Shown piece after piece: positions 51,018-59,462 of a DNA stretch of 64,000 nucleotides (its first letter is position 1; each line of letters begins with the position of its first letter). The notes beneath the pieces were generated by a model. The model saw only the letters and a program-made list of their open reading frames with translations. It was not told the origin of the DNA and did no database searches. The stretch is from Solimonas terrae. Lineage in GTDB: Bacteria; Pseudomonadota; Gammaproteobacteria; Nevskiales; Nevskiaceae. Where the stretch lies: NCBI RefSeq assembly GCF_011067135.1, contig NZ_JAAMOW010000007.1:62001-126000 (forward strand), given 5' to 3'. A program made the position numbers and the translations under genes.

Positions 51018-51031
51018 AGGATGGCGGAAAA

Positions 51032-51063
51032 CAAGAGGCCCGCATCGTGATGCGGGCCTCTTG
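51032..51063 (+). terminator. Hairpin terminator of the metal-uptake operon
   Basis: A 15-bp perfect stem (51032-51046 with 51049-51063), GC core GGCCCGC/GCGGGCC, follows the permease stop by 14 bp. The formal 2-nt loop would open by a base pair. The 3' arm ends CTCTTG-CTTT. Confidence 0.8.
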
Positions 51064-51448
51064 CTTTGTGCGCTCGATGCCCGCCATCACCCAGAGGATG
51101 CCGTGCCTCGCATCACGGCGCAGGCGCGAGCAGACCCGCACATTGCCTGTCTGTCGAAAAAAGTCACCGCATTGCGAGGAACCCGAAGGTCGACGAAGCG
51201 ATCCACCGCCACCGCGGAATCCGGCCGCCCAGCTGGATGGCATCACCGCTGCGCGGCTCGCAATGACGGGCATTCCGGATCGACCCGCGCCGCAACGGCC
51301 CGAGGAGCGGAACCGCAAACGCATCGGCCGTTCGAAATCCTCCGATCGGTCGGCGCCAGTCGGACCGACGCCGCCGCTCATCGCGGTCGGCCGCACGCGC
51401 ACCTGTCGTCCGTTGACGATGAGCGCTCGCCATCGCCAAGTCCGCCCC
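51064..51448. other. Non-coding stretch between the metal operon and the NlpC/P60 gene
   Basis: No convincing coding frame. It contains an imperfect inverted element (51163-51270). The remaining sequence shows nothing I can name. Confidence 0.5.
51163..51270. repeat. Imperfect inverted-repeat element (TCATTGCGAG-type)
   Basis: Ends share CATTGCGAG (51169-51178 region) with its complement CTCGCAATG (51258-51266) and inner GCGATCCA/TGGATGGC. This resembles widespread intergenic palindromes with CATTGCGAG ends. Copies elsewhere in the genome are needed to confirm mobility. Confidence 0.5.
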
Positions 51449-51997
51449 ATGATCCGCCGCCAGCTCTGCGCCGCCGTAATCCTGCTGCCGTGCTGCGGCC
51501 TGGCGCAGGCTGCCGGCCTGCCGCTGCGACTCAGCGAACAGTTGCAGAAACCTGCCGTTTCAAGTTCCGTTGTCGCATCGGTATCACGCGCGGCGCCGCT
51601 GCGCCTGCAGCTCAGCGACGACGCCAGCGCCAGCCTCGTCAACGACATCGTGCTCGACAAGGCGATGGCGATGCTCGGCACCCAGTACGAATTCGGCGGC
51701 AACAACGCCGGCACGGTCGACTGCTCCGCGCTCGTCCAGCAGATCTTCGGCAGCGCCGGCATGGCCCTGCCGCGCACCACCCGCGAGCTGCTCAAGGTCG
51801 GCGAAAGCGTCCGCAACACGCCGCTGCGCGCCGGCGATCTGCTGCTGTATCGCTGGCGGCGCCATCAGCTGCATGTCGCCGTCTACCTCGACGACGGCCA
51901 CATCGTGCACGCGTCGCCGAGCGTCGGCCGCGTCATCGTCACCGAACTCGATGCGCAATGGCGCCGACATCTGGTGGCCATCCGAAGGCTGCTCTAA
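51449..51997 (+). CDS. NlpC/P60-family cell-wall peptidase
   Basis: A 182-residue secreted endopeptidase. The signal peptide (about 21 residues, ending CGLAQA) is followed by a short linker and the NlpC/P60 domain from about residue 65. The catalytic triad is visible as Cys92 (VDCSALVQ), His142 (QLHVAVYL) and His154 (HIVHASP). Such enzymes cut between D-Glu and Dap in peptidoglycan peptides. ATG 51449 is favoured because it starts the signal peptide; ATG 51419 is an alternative. Monocistronic. Confidence 0.9.
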   Translation: MIRRQLCAAVILLPCCGLAQAAGLPLRLSEQLQKPAVSSSVVASVSRAAPLRLQLSDDASASLVNDIVLDKAMAMLGTQYEFGGNNAGTVDCSALVQQIFGSAGMALPRTTRELLKVGESVRNTPLRAGDLLLYRWRRHQLHVAVYLDDGHIVHASPSVGRVIVTELDAQWRRHLVAIRRLL

Positions 51998-52398
51998 AGC
52001 CTGTTAACGCTAATGGCGTCACTGCAGCCGAGGTTGTTTTGCCGCAGCGCAAGGAACGAGGAGCGAGGTGTACTTGACGTAACATGAGCGACGAGAGACG
52101 CCGCGATGCGGCAAAACGGGCCGCCCCCTTCGGCGTGGCGCTTGGCAAGGTCATCGTCGAAGCGGGCCGGCAGCACGCGAGAGACGCAGCATCACCCTTC
52201 GCTGACGATCAGAACCGATGTCGCGCGATCTCTGGCGTACGGAAAGCCGAGGCTTTCACGCACCATCACCTTGCCGGTGAACTGCAATCCACCCGGCGTC
52301 GATTCTTCGCGACATTGCTCGCGGCGTCCTCACTACATCGTTGGACACCTTGCCCGATTCGTGAACATTATCGCGCCAGTCGATTTGCGCCGTAACCG
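51998..52398. other. Intergenic region with fold-back repeat and no gene
   Basis: No coding frame is convincing. It begins with a TTAACGCTAATGGCG-type stretch, contains the fold-back element at 52036-52117, and the rest (52118-52398) shows nothing recognisable. Confidence 0.55.
52036..52117. repeat. Fold-back (REP/MITE-like) palindrome
   Basis: GTTTTGCCGCAGCGC (52036-52050) pairs with 52103-52117 at 14 of 15 positions. The inner sequence is also partly symmetrical around TTGA. It resembles a short intergenic palindromic repeat. Confidence 0.55.
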
Positions 52399-52695
52399 AT
52401 GAACGACGTCGTTATTTCCGGTTTGCTGCTCGCCGCGACTCTCGCGTGCGCCGGAACATTCGCTGTGGTTCGTGATCGCGCTCTCGGGAAAAAGCAGAAA
52501 GCTGCGCAAATCTTCCTGGTGTTGGTACTGCCTGTCGTCGGCGCCGTTCTGACCATGGCGATTCGAAAGGCGCAGCAACATCCGTCAAGATCGAAATCCG
52601 GCGAGCGATGGACCACGATTTCGGATGACGAAGCCGCAAGCATGGCGATCTCGCAAGCTGATGCCGGCTCGGCGAACCATGATCCGGGCGTATAG
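52399..52695 (+). CDS. Hypothetical small membrane protein
   Basis: A 98-residue protein with two hydrophobic segments (about residues 5-23 and 37-56) separated by a basic loop (RDRALGKKQKA), then a polar Ser/Asp-rich tail. The organisation is protein-like, but codon use is less GC-rich than neighbours and no strong ribosome site precedes ATG 52399. No family is recognised. The surrounding 900 bases are otherwise empty, so acquired or decaying DNA is possible. Confidence 0.5.
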   Translation: MNDVVISGLLLAATLACAGTFAVVRDRALGKKQKAAQIFLVLVLPVVGAVLTMAIRKAQQHPSRSKSGERWTTISDDEAASMAISQADAGSANHDPGV

Positions 52696-52876
52696 GTCCC
52701 ACGGCCTGGCGTGGTTCTCATTGCTTCGCCGGGCAGCCAGTCAGGCCGACACGAATCGACGAGCCTCACATGTCGCCGCGCAGCCGGAGAATCACGAGAT
52801 CTGCCCCGCTTCAACGCGATGATCAGTGGATGGCGATTCGTGCCGCATGCGACGGACACAATAGATACGTGATGCA

Positions 52877-52910
52877 CAAAAAGGCCCGCAGCACGCTGCG
52901 GGCCTTTTTG
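52877..52910 (-). terminator. Intrinsic terminator of gpmA
   Basis: A 14-bp perfect outer stem (52877-52890 with 52897-52910) with GC core GGCCCGC. On the minus strand the 3' arm ends in a T5 tract; A5/T5 flanks make it bidirectional in form. Confidence 0.9.
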
Positions 52911-52921
52911 TCACTGCGCAC

Positions 52922-53674
52922 TCAGCTGCGCGTCTTGGCCTGATTCGCGACCGCTTCGGCGGCCTTCTTCGCCGCTTCGGCATCACCGAGGTAGCGATAC
53001 GACTTCACGCGCAGGTCTTCGTGCAGATCGAACAGCAGCGGAATGCCGGTCGGGATGTTCACTTCGAGGATCGCATCGTCGGCGATCTGGTTCAGGTACT
53101 TGTACAGCGCACGCAGCGAATTGCCGTGCGCAGTCACCAGCACGGTCTTGCCACTCTTGAGCTGCGGGGCGATCGCGTCGTGCCAGTACGGCAGCACGCG
53201 TTCGAGCGTGGTCTTCAGCGATTCAGTGGCCGGCAGCGCATGTTCGTCGAGCTTCATGTAGCGGCGATCGAACTTCGGATGGCCGCCGTCGTTGTCGGCC
53301 ATCGGCGGCGGCGGGATGTCATACGAACGTCGCCAGATCTTGACCTGCGCCTCGCCGTGCTTGGCGGCGGTTTCGGCCTTGTCGAGGCCCTGCAGCGCGC
53401 CGTAGTGGCGCTCGTTCAGGCGCCAACTCTTGCAGACCGGCACCCACAGCTGGTCCATCTCGTCGAGCGCGGTGAAGTTGGTGCGGATCGCGCGCTTGAG
53501 CACCGAGGTATGGGCGACATCGAACATCAGCCCCTCTTCGCGCATCAGCTGGCCGGCGTTGACGGCTTCCTTGCGACCGGCTTCGGTGATGTCGACATCG
53601 ACCCAGCCGGTGAAGCGGTTGTCGAGATTCCACTGGCTCTGGCCATGGCGCAGCAGCACGAGTTTGCGGGTCAT
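52922..53674 (-). CDS. gpmA: 2,3-bisphosphoglycerate-dependent phosphoglycerate mutase
   Basis: Interconverts 3- and 2-phosphoglycerate in glycolysis. The 250-residue protein starts [24 protein letters not shown], giving the phospho-histidine in LRHGQS near residue 10. The [14 protein letters not shown] motif (about 88-101) and second catalytic histidine in [11 protein letters not shown] (about 182) confirm the cofactor-dependent type. The C-terminus is extended by a lysine/alanine-rich tail. Monocistronic, with a strong terminator downstream. Confidence 0.96.
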   Translation of the reverse strand: MTRKLVLLRHGQSQWNLDNRFTGWVDVDITEAGRKEAVNAGQLMREEGLMFDVAHTSVLKRAIRTNFTALDEMDQLWVPVCKSWRLNERHYGALQGLDKAETAAKHGEAQVKIWRRSYDIPPPPMADNDGGHPKFDRRYMKLDEHALPATESLKTTLERVLPYWHDAIAPQLKSGKTVLVTAHGNSLRALYKYLNQIADDAILEVNIPTGIPLLFDLHEDLRVKSYRYLGDAEAAKKAAEAVANQAKTRS

Positions 53675-53814
53675 TGAGGCTCCGGACGCAGCAGTAAAAG
53701 GTGGGGGATTTTACGCCAGACCGCGTCGGGATTTGCTGAAGCGGCAGAGCGGACGCAGCAGACGTCGGTCGGCGGATCGCGCAAGCACCGTGCGTGCGAT
53801 ACCGGTACGGCGGC

Positions 53815-54351
53815 CTATTCGGCGTCCGCGGCGCAATAGCGGTTCTTGAGGCGCACGTAGTGGGCGGCCGAATAGCGGAAGTTCTCGAGTTCCGCGGCCG
53901 TCAGCTCGCGCGCGGGCTGCGCGGGCGAGCCGCGGTAGAGCCAGCCGCTGGCGAGGCGCTTGCCCGGCGGCACCATGCTGCCGGCGGCGATCAGCACGTC
54001 GCTCTCGACGATGACGCGGTCCATGACGATCGCACCCATGCCGATCAGGCAGCGATCACCGATCGTGCAGGCATGCAGGATGACGCCGTGGCCGACGGTG
54101 ACGTCCGCGCCGATCAGCAGCGGCACACCGCCCGGCGTGTAGGGGCCGTCGTGGGTGACGTGCAGCACGGCGTTGTCCTGCACGTTGCTGCGCGCGCCGA
54201 TCTCGATGCGATTGACGTCGCCGCGCACCGCCGCGAACGGCCAGACCGAAACGTCGTCCGCCAGCGCGACCTCGCCGATCACGGCAGCCTGCTCGTCGAC
54301 ATAGACGCCGCTGCCGAGCTGCGGCACCTTTCCGGCGAAGCGCCGGATCAC
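53815..54351 (-). CDS. Gamma-carbonic anhydrase-family protein
   Basis: A 178-residue left-handed beta-helix hexapeptide-repeat protein. Repeats run through about residues 15-150 (AAVIGEVALADDVSVWPFAAVRGD, IGARSNVQDNAVLHVTHD, TVGHGVILHACTIGDRCLIGMGAIVMD). The three zinc histidines correspond to those in VLHVTHD and TVGHGVILH. GTG 54351 overlaps the upstream stop (GTGA), so the lipoprotein hydrolase and this gene are coupled. The family catalyses CO2 hydration or lacks activity (YrdA type), which cannot be decided here. Confidence 0.9.
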   Translation of the reverse strand: MIRRFAGKVPQLGSGVYVDEQAAVIGEVALADDVSVWPFAAVRGDVNRIEIGARSNVQDNAVLHVTHDGPYTPGGVPLLIGADVTVGHGVILHACTIGDRCLIGMGAIVMDRVIVESDVLIAAGSMVPPGKRLASGWLYRGSPAQPARELTAAELENFRYSAAHYVRLKNRYCAADAE

Positions 54352-55325
54352 TGCACCGGCACCGGCGGCGTGTCTTCGATCGAGTCGGTGAACACCTGGC
54401 CGTCGGCCGGCGCAGGATTCTGCGTCAGCGGCGCCGCGCGGATCGTGCTCGGCCGGTTGCTCGCATTGGCGGCGGATTTGCGGCGGATGAAATCGGCGAC
54501 CTGCTGAAGGACGTCGTAGTGGTTGCTGATCACCGACGAGAACGAGCCGATCGCCAGGTCGTGCGACAGCTTCGGATAGATCAGCGTTTCGACCGGACCG
54601 CCGGCCTTCGACACCGCCTGCGCGAGCTTGCGCGTATTGGCGACGTCGATGATCTTGTCGTCTTCGCCGTGTACGAGGAACAGCGGCGGATTCTGGCCGT
54701 CGACGAAGAAGATCGGCTGTGAATACGCGAAGCGTTCGACCGGCGAGAAGATGTCGCGCAGGTCCGGCGCGGTGATCGGCATGAAGTCGTAAGGCCCGGC
54801 GAGGCCGATCATGCCGCGCAGCCAGCTGCGCGAACCGCCGACACCCTTGAGAAATTCCTCGTCGAGCGCCAGCATCGCGGCGATGTGCGCGCCCGATGAA
54901 TGGCCCATCACGAACAGCTTGCCGGCGCTGCCGCCGTAGCGCGCGGCGTTGTCGCGCGCCCACTTCACGGCATTGGCGCCGTCCTTGACGAAGTCCGGAA
55001 AGCGCACCTGCGGATACAGGCGGTAGTTCGGGATGACCGCCAGAAAGCCCTGCGCGGCAAGCGCCTGGCCGACGAACTTGTATTGCGACTTGTCGCCTTC
55101 CTGCCAGCGCCCACCGAAGAAAAACACCACGACCGGCGCGTTCTGCACGTTGTCGGGGCTGTAGACGTCGAGCGTCAGATTGTGGGCGCGATCGTAGGGA
55201 ACGTCGGCGGTCAGGGTGTAACCCTTGTCCGTGGTCAGGTCATTGAGCACGGTCCGCGAGGTGCAGGCATTGAGGGCGACGAGCGCCAGCAGCGACACGG
55301 CAGCCAGCTTGAGCATTCGGGACAT
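54348..55325 (-). CDS. Lipoprotein alpha/beta hydrolase (carboxylesterase-like)
   Basis: A 325-residue predicted lipoprotein with lipobox LNAC (Cys21). The oxyanion region FFFGGRWQEGDKS (about 68-80) and nucleophile elbow GHSSG (S133) mark an esterase fold similar to kynurenine-formamidase/BD-FAE-like enzymes. LVHGEDDKIID supplies the acid and a late HDLAIGSF the histidine. ATG 55325 was preferred over GTG 55343 because it starts the signal peptide. It overlaps the downstream carbonic-anhydrase-type gene. Substrate unknown. Confidence 0.85.
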   Translation of the reverse strand: MSRMLKLAAVSLLALVALNACTSRTVLNDLTTDKGYTLTADVPYDRAHNLTLDVYSPDNVQNAPVVVFFFGGRWQEGDKSQYKFVGQALAAQGFLAVIPNYRLYPQVRFPDFVKDGANAVKWARDNAARYGGSAGKLFVMGHSSGAHIAAMLALDEEFLKGVGGSRSWLRGMIGLAGPYDFMPITAPDLRDIFSPVERFAYSQPIFFVDGQNPPLFLVHGEDDKIIDVANTRKLAQAVSKAGGPVETLIYPKLSHDLAIGSFSSVISNHYDVLQQVADFIRRKSAANASNRPSTIRAAPLTQNPAPADGQVFTDSIEDTPPVPVQ

Positions 55326-55416
55326 GGTCTCGGTCGGTTGCACGAAGGCGCGTATGGTAGCGTGCGTGCCTGAATTCCCGCATCCTCTGCGCGTTCAGCT
55401 TTCCTTGGGGGGAAAC

Positions 55417-55989
55417 ATGCTGCTTGTCTTCATCTGGCTCGCCGTCGGACTGGCCGTGCTGGCCTACGGCGTCATCGTCTACAACGGTCTGGTGAATCTG
55501 AAACACGCGATCGGCAAGGCCTGGAGCAACATCGACGTGCTGCTCAAGCAGCGTCACGACGAGCTGCCGAAACTGGTGGAGACCTGCAAGCAGTACATGC
55601 AGTTCGAGCGCTCGGCACTGGAAAAGATCATGGCGGCGCGTGCCGGCTCGCAGCAGGCGCGCGAAGCGGGCGACGTGAAAGCGGTCGGTCGCGCCGAGAG
55701 CGCGTTGCGCGGCGGGCTCGGCTCGGTGATCGCGACGGTCGAGGCCTATCCGGAACTGAAAGCCAACCAGAGCATCCAGCAGTTGCTGGGCCGCATCACC
55801 GGCCTCGAGAACGCGATCGCCGATCGTCGCGAGTTCTACAACGAGACGGTCAATCTCAACAATGTGCGCATCGAGACCTTCCCGGACGTGATGATCGCGC
55901 GCATGTTCGCGTTCAAGCCGGCCGAACTGCTGCATTTCAGCGCCGAGGAAACCGCGGACGTCGATCTGCACGCACTGTTCAGCCAGTAG
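55417..55989 (+). CDS. lemA: LemA-family protein
   Basis: A 190-residue membrane-anchored protein. One N-terminal helix (about residues 2-22) is followed by a long helical bundle. Family motifs VYNGLVNLKHAIGKAWSNIDVLLKQRHDELPKLVETCKQY and ENAIADRREFYNETVNLNNVRIETFPDVMIARMF are textbook LemA. A G-rich TTGGGGGGAAAC ribosome site precedes ATG 55417. The function of bacterial LemA is poorly defined. It is followed 17 bp later by a GIDE-domain gene, a common pairing. Confidence 0.93.
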   Translation: MLLVFIWLAVGLAVLAYGVIVYNGLVNLKHAIGKAWSNIDVLLKQRHDELPKLVETCKQYMQFERSALEKIMAARAGSQQAREAGDVKAVGRAESALRGGLGSVIATVEAYPELKANQSIQQLLGRITGLENAIADRREFYNETVNLNNVRIETFPDVMIARMFAFKPAELLHFSAEETADVDLHALFSQ

Positions 55990-56006
55990 TCCGGACGCGC
56001 GGCGGC

Positions 56007-56936
56007 ATGCTGATCGATTTCGGCCGCAGCATCGCCGCCGCGGCACCGGGCTCGTTCTGGACCGTGGTGGTGATTCTCGGCGGCGCCGCGCCGCTGTGCT
56101 TCCTGCTGGCCTTCGGCCGCCTGCGCGAAGCGCGGCTGATGCAGGACACGCCGACCTCGCGCGTGCGCTCCGCGGCGCAGGGTTATGTCGAGCTCGAAGG
56201 CTATGCGCGCCTGATGCCCGGTCCGGACATCATCTCGCCGCTGTCACGCGCACGCTGCGTGTGGTGGCGCTATGTGATCGAGCATCGCGACCAACGCAGC
56301 GACAGCCGACGCGGCAGCGAGTGGCAGGTGATCGAGAAAGCCAGTTCCGACGAGCTGTTCATGCTCGCGGACGGCAGCGGCAATTGCATCATCGATCCGC
56401 ACGGCGCGCAGACCATGCCGAGCCTGAAACGCCGCTGGCGCGGCAATTCGCCGCGGCCGATCGAGGTTCCGGCGCGGACCCCGTGGTTCGGTTTCGGCAA
56501 TTTCCGCTACACCGAAGAGCTGATCTGCGTCGGCGATCCGCTCTACGCGCTGGGCCTGTTCCGCAGCCAGACCAGCGTGCTGGGCGAGGACGAAGCCGGC
56601 GACGTGCGCGAGCTGCTGCAGGACTGGAAGCGCGACCGTCGCGAACTGCTGCGCCGCTTCGACGCCAACGGCGACGGCGAGATCGACGTTGGCGAGTGGG
56701 ACGCGGCACGCACCGCGGCGCTCGCGGAGGTGCGCGCCGGGCAGCTCGAACGCAGCCTGCAACCGGACCTGCACGTACTCTGCAAACCACCCGATCAGCG
56801 CCGTTTCCTGATCTCGACGCTCTCGCAGGAGCAGTTGGTCGATCGCCTGCGCCACGGCGCCCTCGCCCTGCTCGGCGTGTCGCTGCTCAGCGGCCTGGCC
56901 GCGGTCTGGCTGCTGGTACTGCGCGGCCTGTTCTGA
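56007..56936 (+). CDS. GIDE-domain membrane protein with an EF-hand loop
   Basis: A 309-residue inner-membrane protein with an N-terminal helix (about 18-38) and a C-terminal helix (about 284-305). The GIDE domain (about 55-185; YVELEGYARLMPGPDIISPLSRARCVWWRY) resembles the membrane-associated portion of mitochondrial MULAN; no RING domain is present. Unusually, residues 219-230 form a canonical calcium EF-hand loop (D219-x-N221-x-D223-G-x-I226-x3-E230) between two helices. It lies 17 bp after lemA. The role is unknown, but the motif suggests calcium-responsive regulation. Confidence 0.83.
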   Translation: MLIDFGRSIAAAAPGSFWTVVVILGGAAPLCFLLAFGRLREARLMQDTPTSRVRSAAQGYVELEGYARLMPGPDIISPLSRARCVWWRYVIEHRDQRSDSRRGSEWQVIEKASSDELFMLADGSGNCIIDPHGAQTMPSLKRRWRGNSPRPIEVPARTPWFGFGNFRYTEELICVGDPLYALGLFRSQTSVLGEDEAGDVRELLQDWKRDRRELLRRFDANGDGEIDVGEWDAARTAALAEVRAGQLERSLQPDLHVLCKPPDQRRFLISTLSQEQLVDRLRHGALALLGVSLLSGLAAVWLLVLRGLF

Positions 56937-56969
56937 CGGCGCCCGGCAAACGATCGCGTTCCCGCGGTT

Positions 56970-57042
56970 CTGCAGGCGCGGCGCGAGCCGCGAACTTTTC
57001 TCGCCCGCTAGCATGGCATTCGCGGCTTGCGCCGCTCCCGCA
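56970..57042. repeat. REP-type inverted pair upstream of prlC
   Basis: CTGCAGGCGCGGCGCGAGCCGCGAA-type unit (from 56970) and an inverted unit, GCGGCTTGCGCCGCTCCCGCAG (57022-57042), lie between the GIDE gene and prlC. They resemble the GTAGGAGCG REP family. A second pair flanks the other side of prlC. Confidence 0.55.
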
Positions 57043-57201
57043 GAAAGTACTCCGCTTGGCACGGCGGCTGTCCGTCCGGCCGATCGACAGCGCCGGTTCG
57101 GCTTTAAAATAGCTCGCGATATCAAGTGATTGTCTGCGCGGTCCTCGAAATGGCCGGGACGCATCCCCAGAATAGCCGCCCCTTCGCTGTCTCGGACCGC
57201 C

Positions 57202-59265
57202 ATGCAAAACCCACTGTTACGCGATGCGCTCGCGCAGCCGCTGCCCGCATTTGCGGCCATCCGCCCCGAACATGCCGAAGCCGCGCTCGACGAGGTGCTG
57301 GCGCACAACCGCGCCGATCTGCAGAAACTGCTGGCGAGCAATGCGGCGCCGACCTGGGATTCGCTGATCGAACCGCAGGAAGACATGAGCGACCGCATCC
57401 AGCGCGCCTGGGGTCCGGTGTCGCACCTGTTCAGCGTCACCTCGACCACCGAATGGCGCAAGGCCTACAACGCCTGCCTGCCGAAGCTGACGGAGTACGG
57501 TGTCGAGGTCTCGCAGTCCGAACCGCTGTTCCGCGCCTACGAGGCGCTCGCCGCATCCGCCGAATACCAGACCTACGATGGCGCCCGCCGCAAGGTGATC
57601 GCCGACGCGCTGCGCGATTTCCGCCTGTCCGGCATCGCCCTGCCGCCGGAGCAGAAGGCGCGCTACAAGGACATCTCGCTGCGCCTGTCCGAACTGCAGA
57701 CCAGGTTCGAGGAAAACCTGATGGACGCGATCCAGGCCTGGGGCAAGCAGGTCGAGGATGCCGCGCTGCTCGCCGGCATGACCGACGAGGCCCGCGAGGC
57801 AGCACAGGAACGCGCCAGGGCGAAGAATCTCGAAGGTTGGTGGTTGACGCTTGATTTTCCGAGCTACGACGCGGTGATCAGCTACGCCGATCATCGTCCG
57901 CTGCGCCGCGAAATCTACGAAGCCTTCGTCACCCGCGCCTCGGATCAGGGTCCGCAGGCCGGCCAGTTCGACAACAGCGCACTGATGGAGGAAATCCTCG
58001 CACTGCGCCACGAGATGGCGCAGCTGCTCGGCTATCGCAACTACGCCGAACTGTCGCTGGCCACCAAGATGGCCGAGTCGCCGGATGAAGTCGAAAGCTT
58101 CCTCGTCGATCTCGCGCATCGCGCCCGGCCCAGCGCGCAGGCCGATCTCGACGAGCTCAAGGCCTTTGCGCGCGAGCGCGACGGCATCGACGACTTCGCG
58201 CCCTGGGACGCCGCCTACTACGCCGAAAAGCTCAAGGAACGGAAGCTCGGCCTGTCCGACGAGGAACTGCGCCCGTACTTCGCGTTCGACAAGGTCGTGC
58301 AAGGCATGTTCGATGTCGTCAACAAGCTCTACGGCGTCAGCGTCGAACAGGTCGGCAACATCGAGACCTGGCATGCCGATGTCGGCACCTACGTGCTCAA
58401 GGACGGCGAAGGCGTGCCGTTCGGCCTGTTCTACCTCGACCCGTACGCACGCGCCGACAAGCGTTCCGGTGCGTGGATGGACGAATGCATCAATCGCCGT
58501 CGCACCGCGCAGGGCCTGCAGCAGCCGGTCGCGTACCTGACCTGCAATTTCACGCCGCCGCTGTCGGGCAAGCCGGCACTGCTGACCCACGACGAAGTCG
58601 TCACCCTGTTCCACGAATTCGGCCACGGTCTGCACCATCTGCTGACGCGCGTCGACGAAGCCGCGGTGGCCGGCATCCACGGCGTTGCCTGGGACGCGGT
58701 CGAGCTGCCGAGCCAGTTCATGGAGAACTGGTGCTACGACGCGGCGACCCTGCAGGGCTTCGCGCGGCACTGGCAGACCGGCGCGCCGATGCCCGGGGAA
58801 CTGCTGGCCAAGCTGCGCGCGTCGCGCCGCTTCCATGCCGGCCTGGCAACCGTTCGCCAGCTCGAGTTCGCACTGTTCGATCTGCGCCTGCACCGCGATT
58901 TCGATCCGGCCGCCAAGTCCGAGAACGGCGCGCGCGTGCTCGAACTGCTCGATCGCGTGCGCGAGGAAGTCGCGGTCAGCAAGCCGCCGGCGTTCAACCG
59001 CATGCCGTGGAGCTTCTCGCACATCTTCGCCGGCGGGTACGCGGCCGGTTACTACAGCTACAAGTGGGCCGAAGTGCTGTCGGCCGACGCGTTCGCGGCC
59101 TTCGAGGAAAGCCAGTTCGCGCCGGAGATCGGCCGGCGCTTCCGCGACACGATCCTGGCGCAGGGCGGCTCTCGCGAAGCGATGGACCTGTTCGTCGAAT
59201 TCCGCGGCCGCAAGCCGAGCATCGACGCGCTGCTGCGGCACAGCGGACTCGGCGAAGCGGCCTGA
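57202..59265 (+). CDS. prlC: Oligopeptidase A (M3 metallopeptidase)
   Basis: A 687-residue cytoplasmic zinc endopeptidase that degrades oligopeptides, including signal-peptide remnants. The zinc site is HEFGH (H471, E472, H475) in LFHEFGHGLHHLL, with the third ligand in the downstream ELPSQFMENW stretch. The length matches E. coli PrlC (about 680). The N-terminal MQNPLLRDALAQPLPAFAAIRPEHAEAALDEVL is the normal start, so the 24 extra upstream codons were excluded. No signal peptide. The gene is monocistronic and flanked by REP-type palindromes. Confidence 0.96.
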   Translation: MQNPLLRDALAQPLPAFAAIRPEHAEAALDEVLAHNRADLQKLLASNAAPTWDSLIEPQEDMSDRIQRAWGPVSHLFSVTSTTEWRKAYNACLPKLTEYGVEVSQSEPLFRAYEALAASAEYQTYDGARRKVIADALRDFRLSGIALPPEQKARYKDISLRLSELQTRFEENLMDAIQAWGKQVEDAALLAGMTDEAREAAQERARAKNLEGWWLTLDFPSYDAVISYADHRPLRREIYEAFVTRASDQGPQAGQFDNSALMEEILALRHEMAQLLGYRNYAELSLATKMAESPDEVESFLVDLAHRARPSAQADLDELKAFARERDGIDDFAPWDAAYYAEKLKERKLGLSDEELRPYFAFDKVVQGMFDVVNKLYGVSVEQVGNIETWHADVGTYVLKDGEGVPFGLFYLDPYARADKRSGAWMDECINRRRTAQGLQQPVAYLTCNFTPPLSGKPALLTHDEVVTLFHEFGHGLHHLLTRVDEAAVAGIHGVAWDAVELPSQFMENWCYDAATLQGFARHWQTGAPMPGELLAKLRASRRFHAGLATVRQLEFALFDLRLHRDFDPAAKSENGARVLELLDRVREEVAVSKPPAFNRMPWSFSHIFAGGYAAGYYSYKWAEVLSADAFAAFEESQFAPEIGRRFRDTILAQGGSREAMDLFVEFRGRKPSIDALLRHSGLGEAA

Positions 59266-59293
59266 CACGCTTGCATCGCCGCTTTTGCCTTTC

Positions 59294-59355
59294 GTAGGAG
59301 CGACGCAAGTCGCGACTGGAGTTCGCCGACCCGTCGCGGCTCGTGCCGCTCCTGC
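59294..59355. repeat. REP-type inverted pair (BIME-like) downstream of prlC
   Basis: GTAGGAGCGACGCAAGTCGCGAC-class unit (59294-59316) and its inverted partner (59333-59355; ...GCCGCTCCTGC) are separated by 16 bp. GTAGGAGCG heads are typical of REP palindromes in Pseudomonas and Xanthomonas relatives. Confidence 0.7.
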
Positions 59356-59389
59356 AGAACCGCCTGAATCGACCGGCGACCCGGATTCC

Positions 59390-59413
59390 ATGCCCGCCTT
59401 GCGCGGGCATTTT
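59390..59413 (+). terminator. Intrinsic terminator after prlC
   Basis: An 8-bp stem, ATGCCCGC (59390-59397) with 59403-59410, 5-nt loop, followed by T4. Confidence 0.6.
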
Positions 59414-59426
59414 CCGGACTATATAC

Positions 59427-59452
59427 TTCATTTATGAACTATTCATTTGTGA
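59427..59452. promoter_or_regulatory. Candidate MarR operator for the efflux operon
   Basis: TTCAT-TT-ATGAA (59427-59438) is a perfect palindrome, and a related TTCATTTGTGA half lies at 59442-59452. This AT-rich island is just upstream of an operon that encodes a MarR repressor. TTTCCG (59411-59416) and TATGAA (59433-59438) could be its -35 and -10. Confidence 0.55.
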
Positions 59453-59462
59453 TGTTTTCCGG

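Noticed and set aside
52368-52877. Minus-strand 169-codon open frame
   Set aside because: It overlaps the small membrane protein on the other strand, has no motif and ends in the gpmA terminator.
54970-55325. GTG 55343 as start of the lipoprotein hydrolase
   Set aside because: The ATG at 55325 directly begins the lipoprotein signal; the six extra residues disrupt it.
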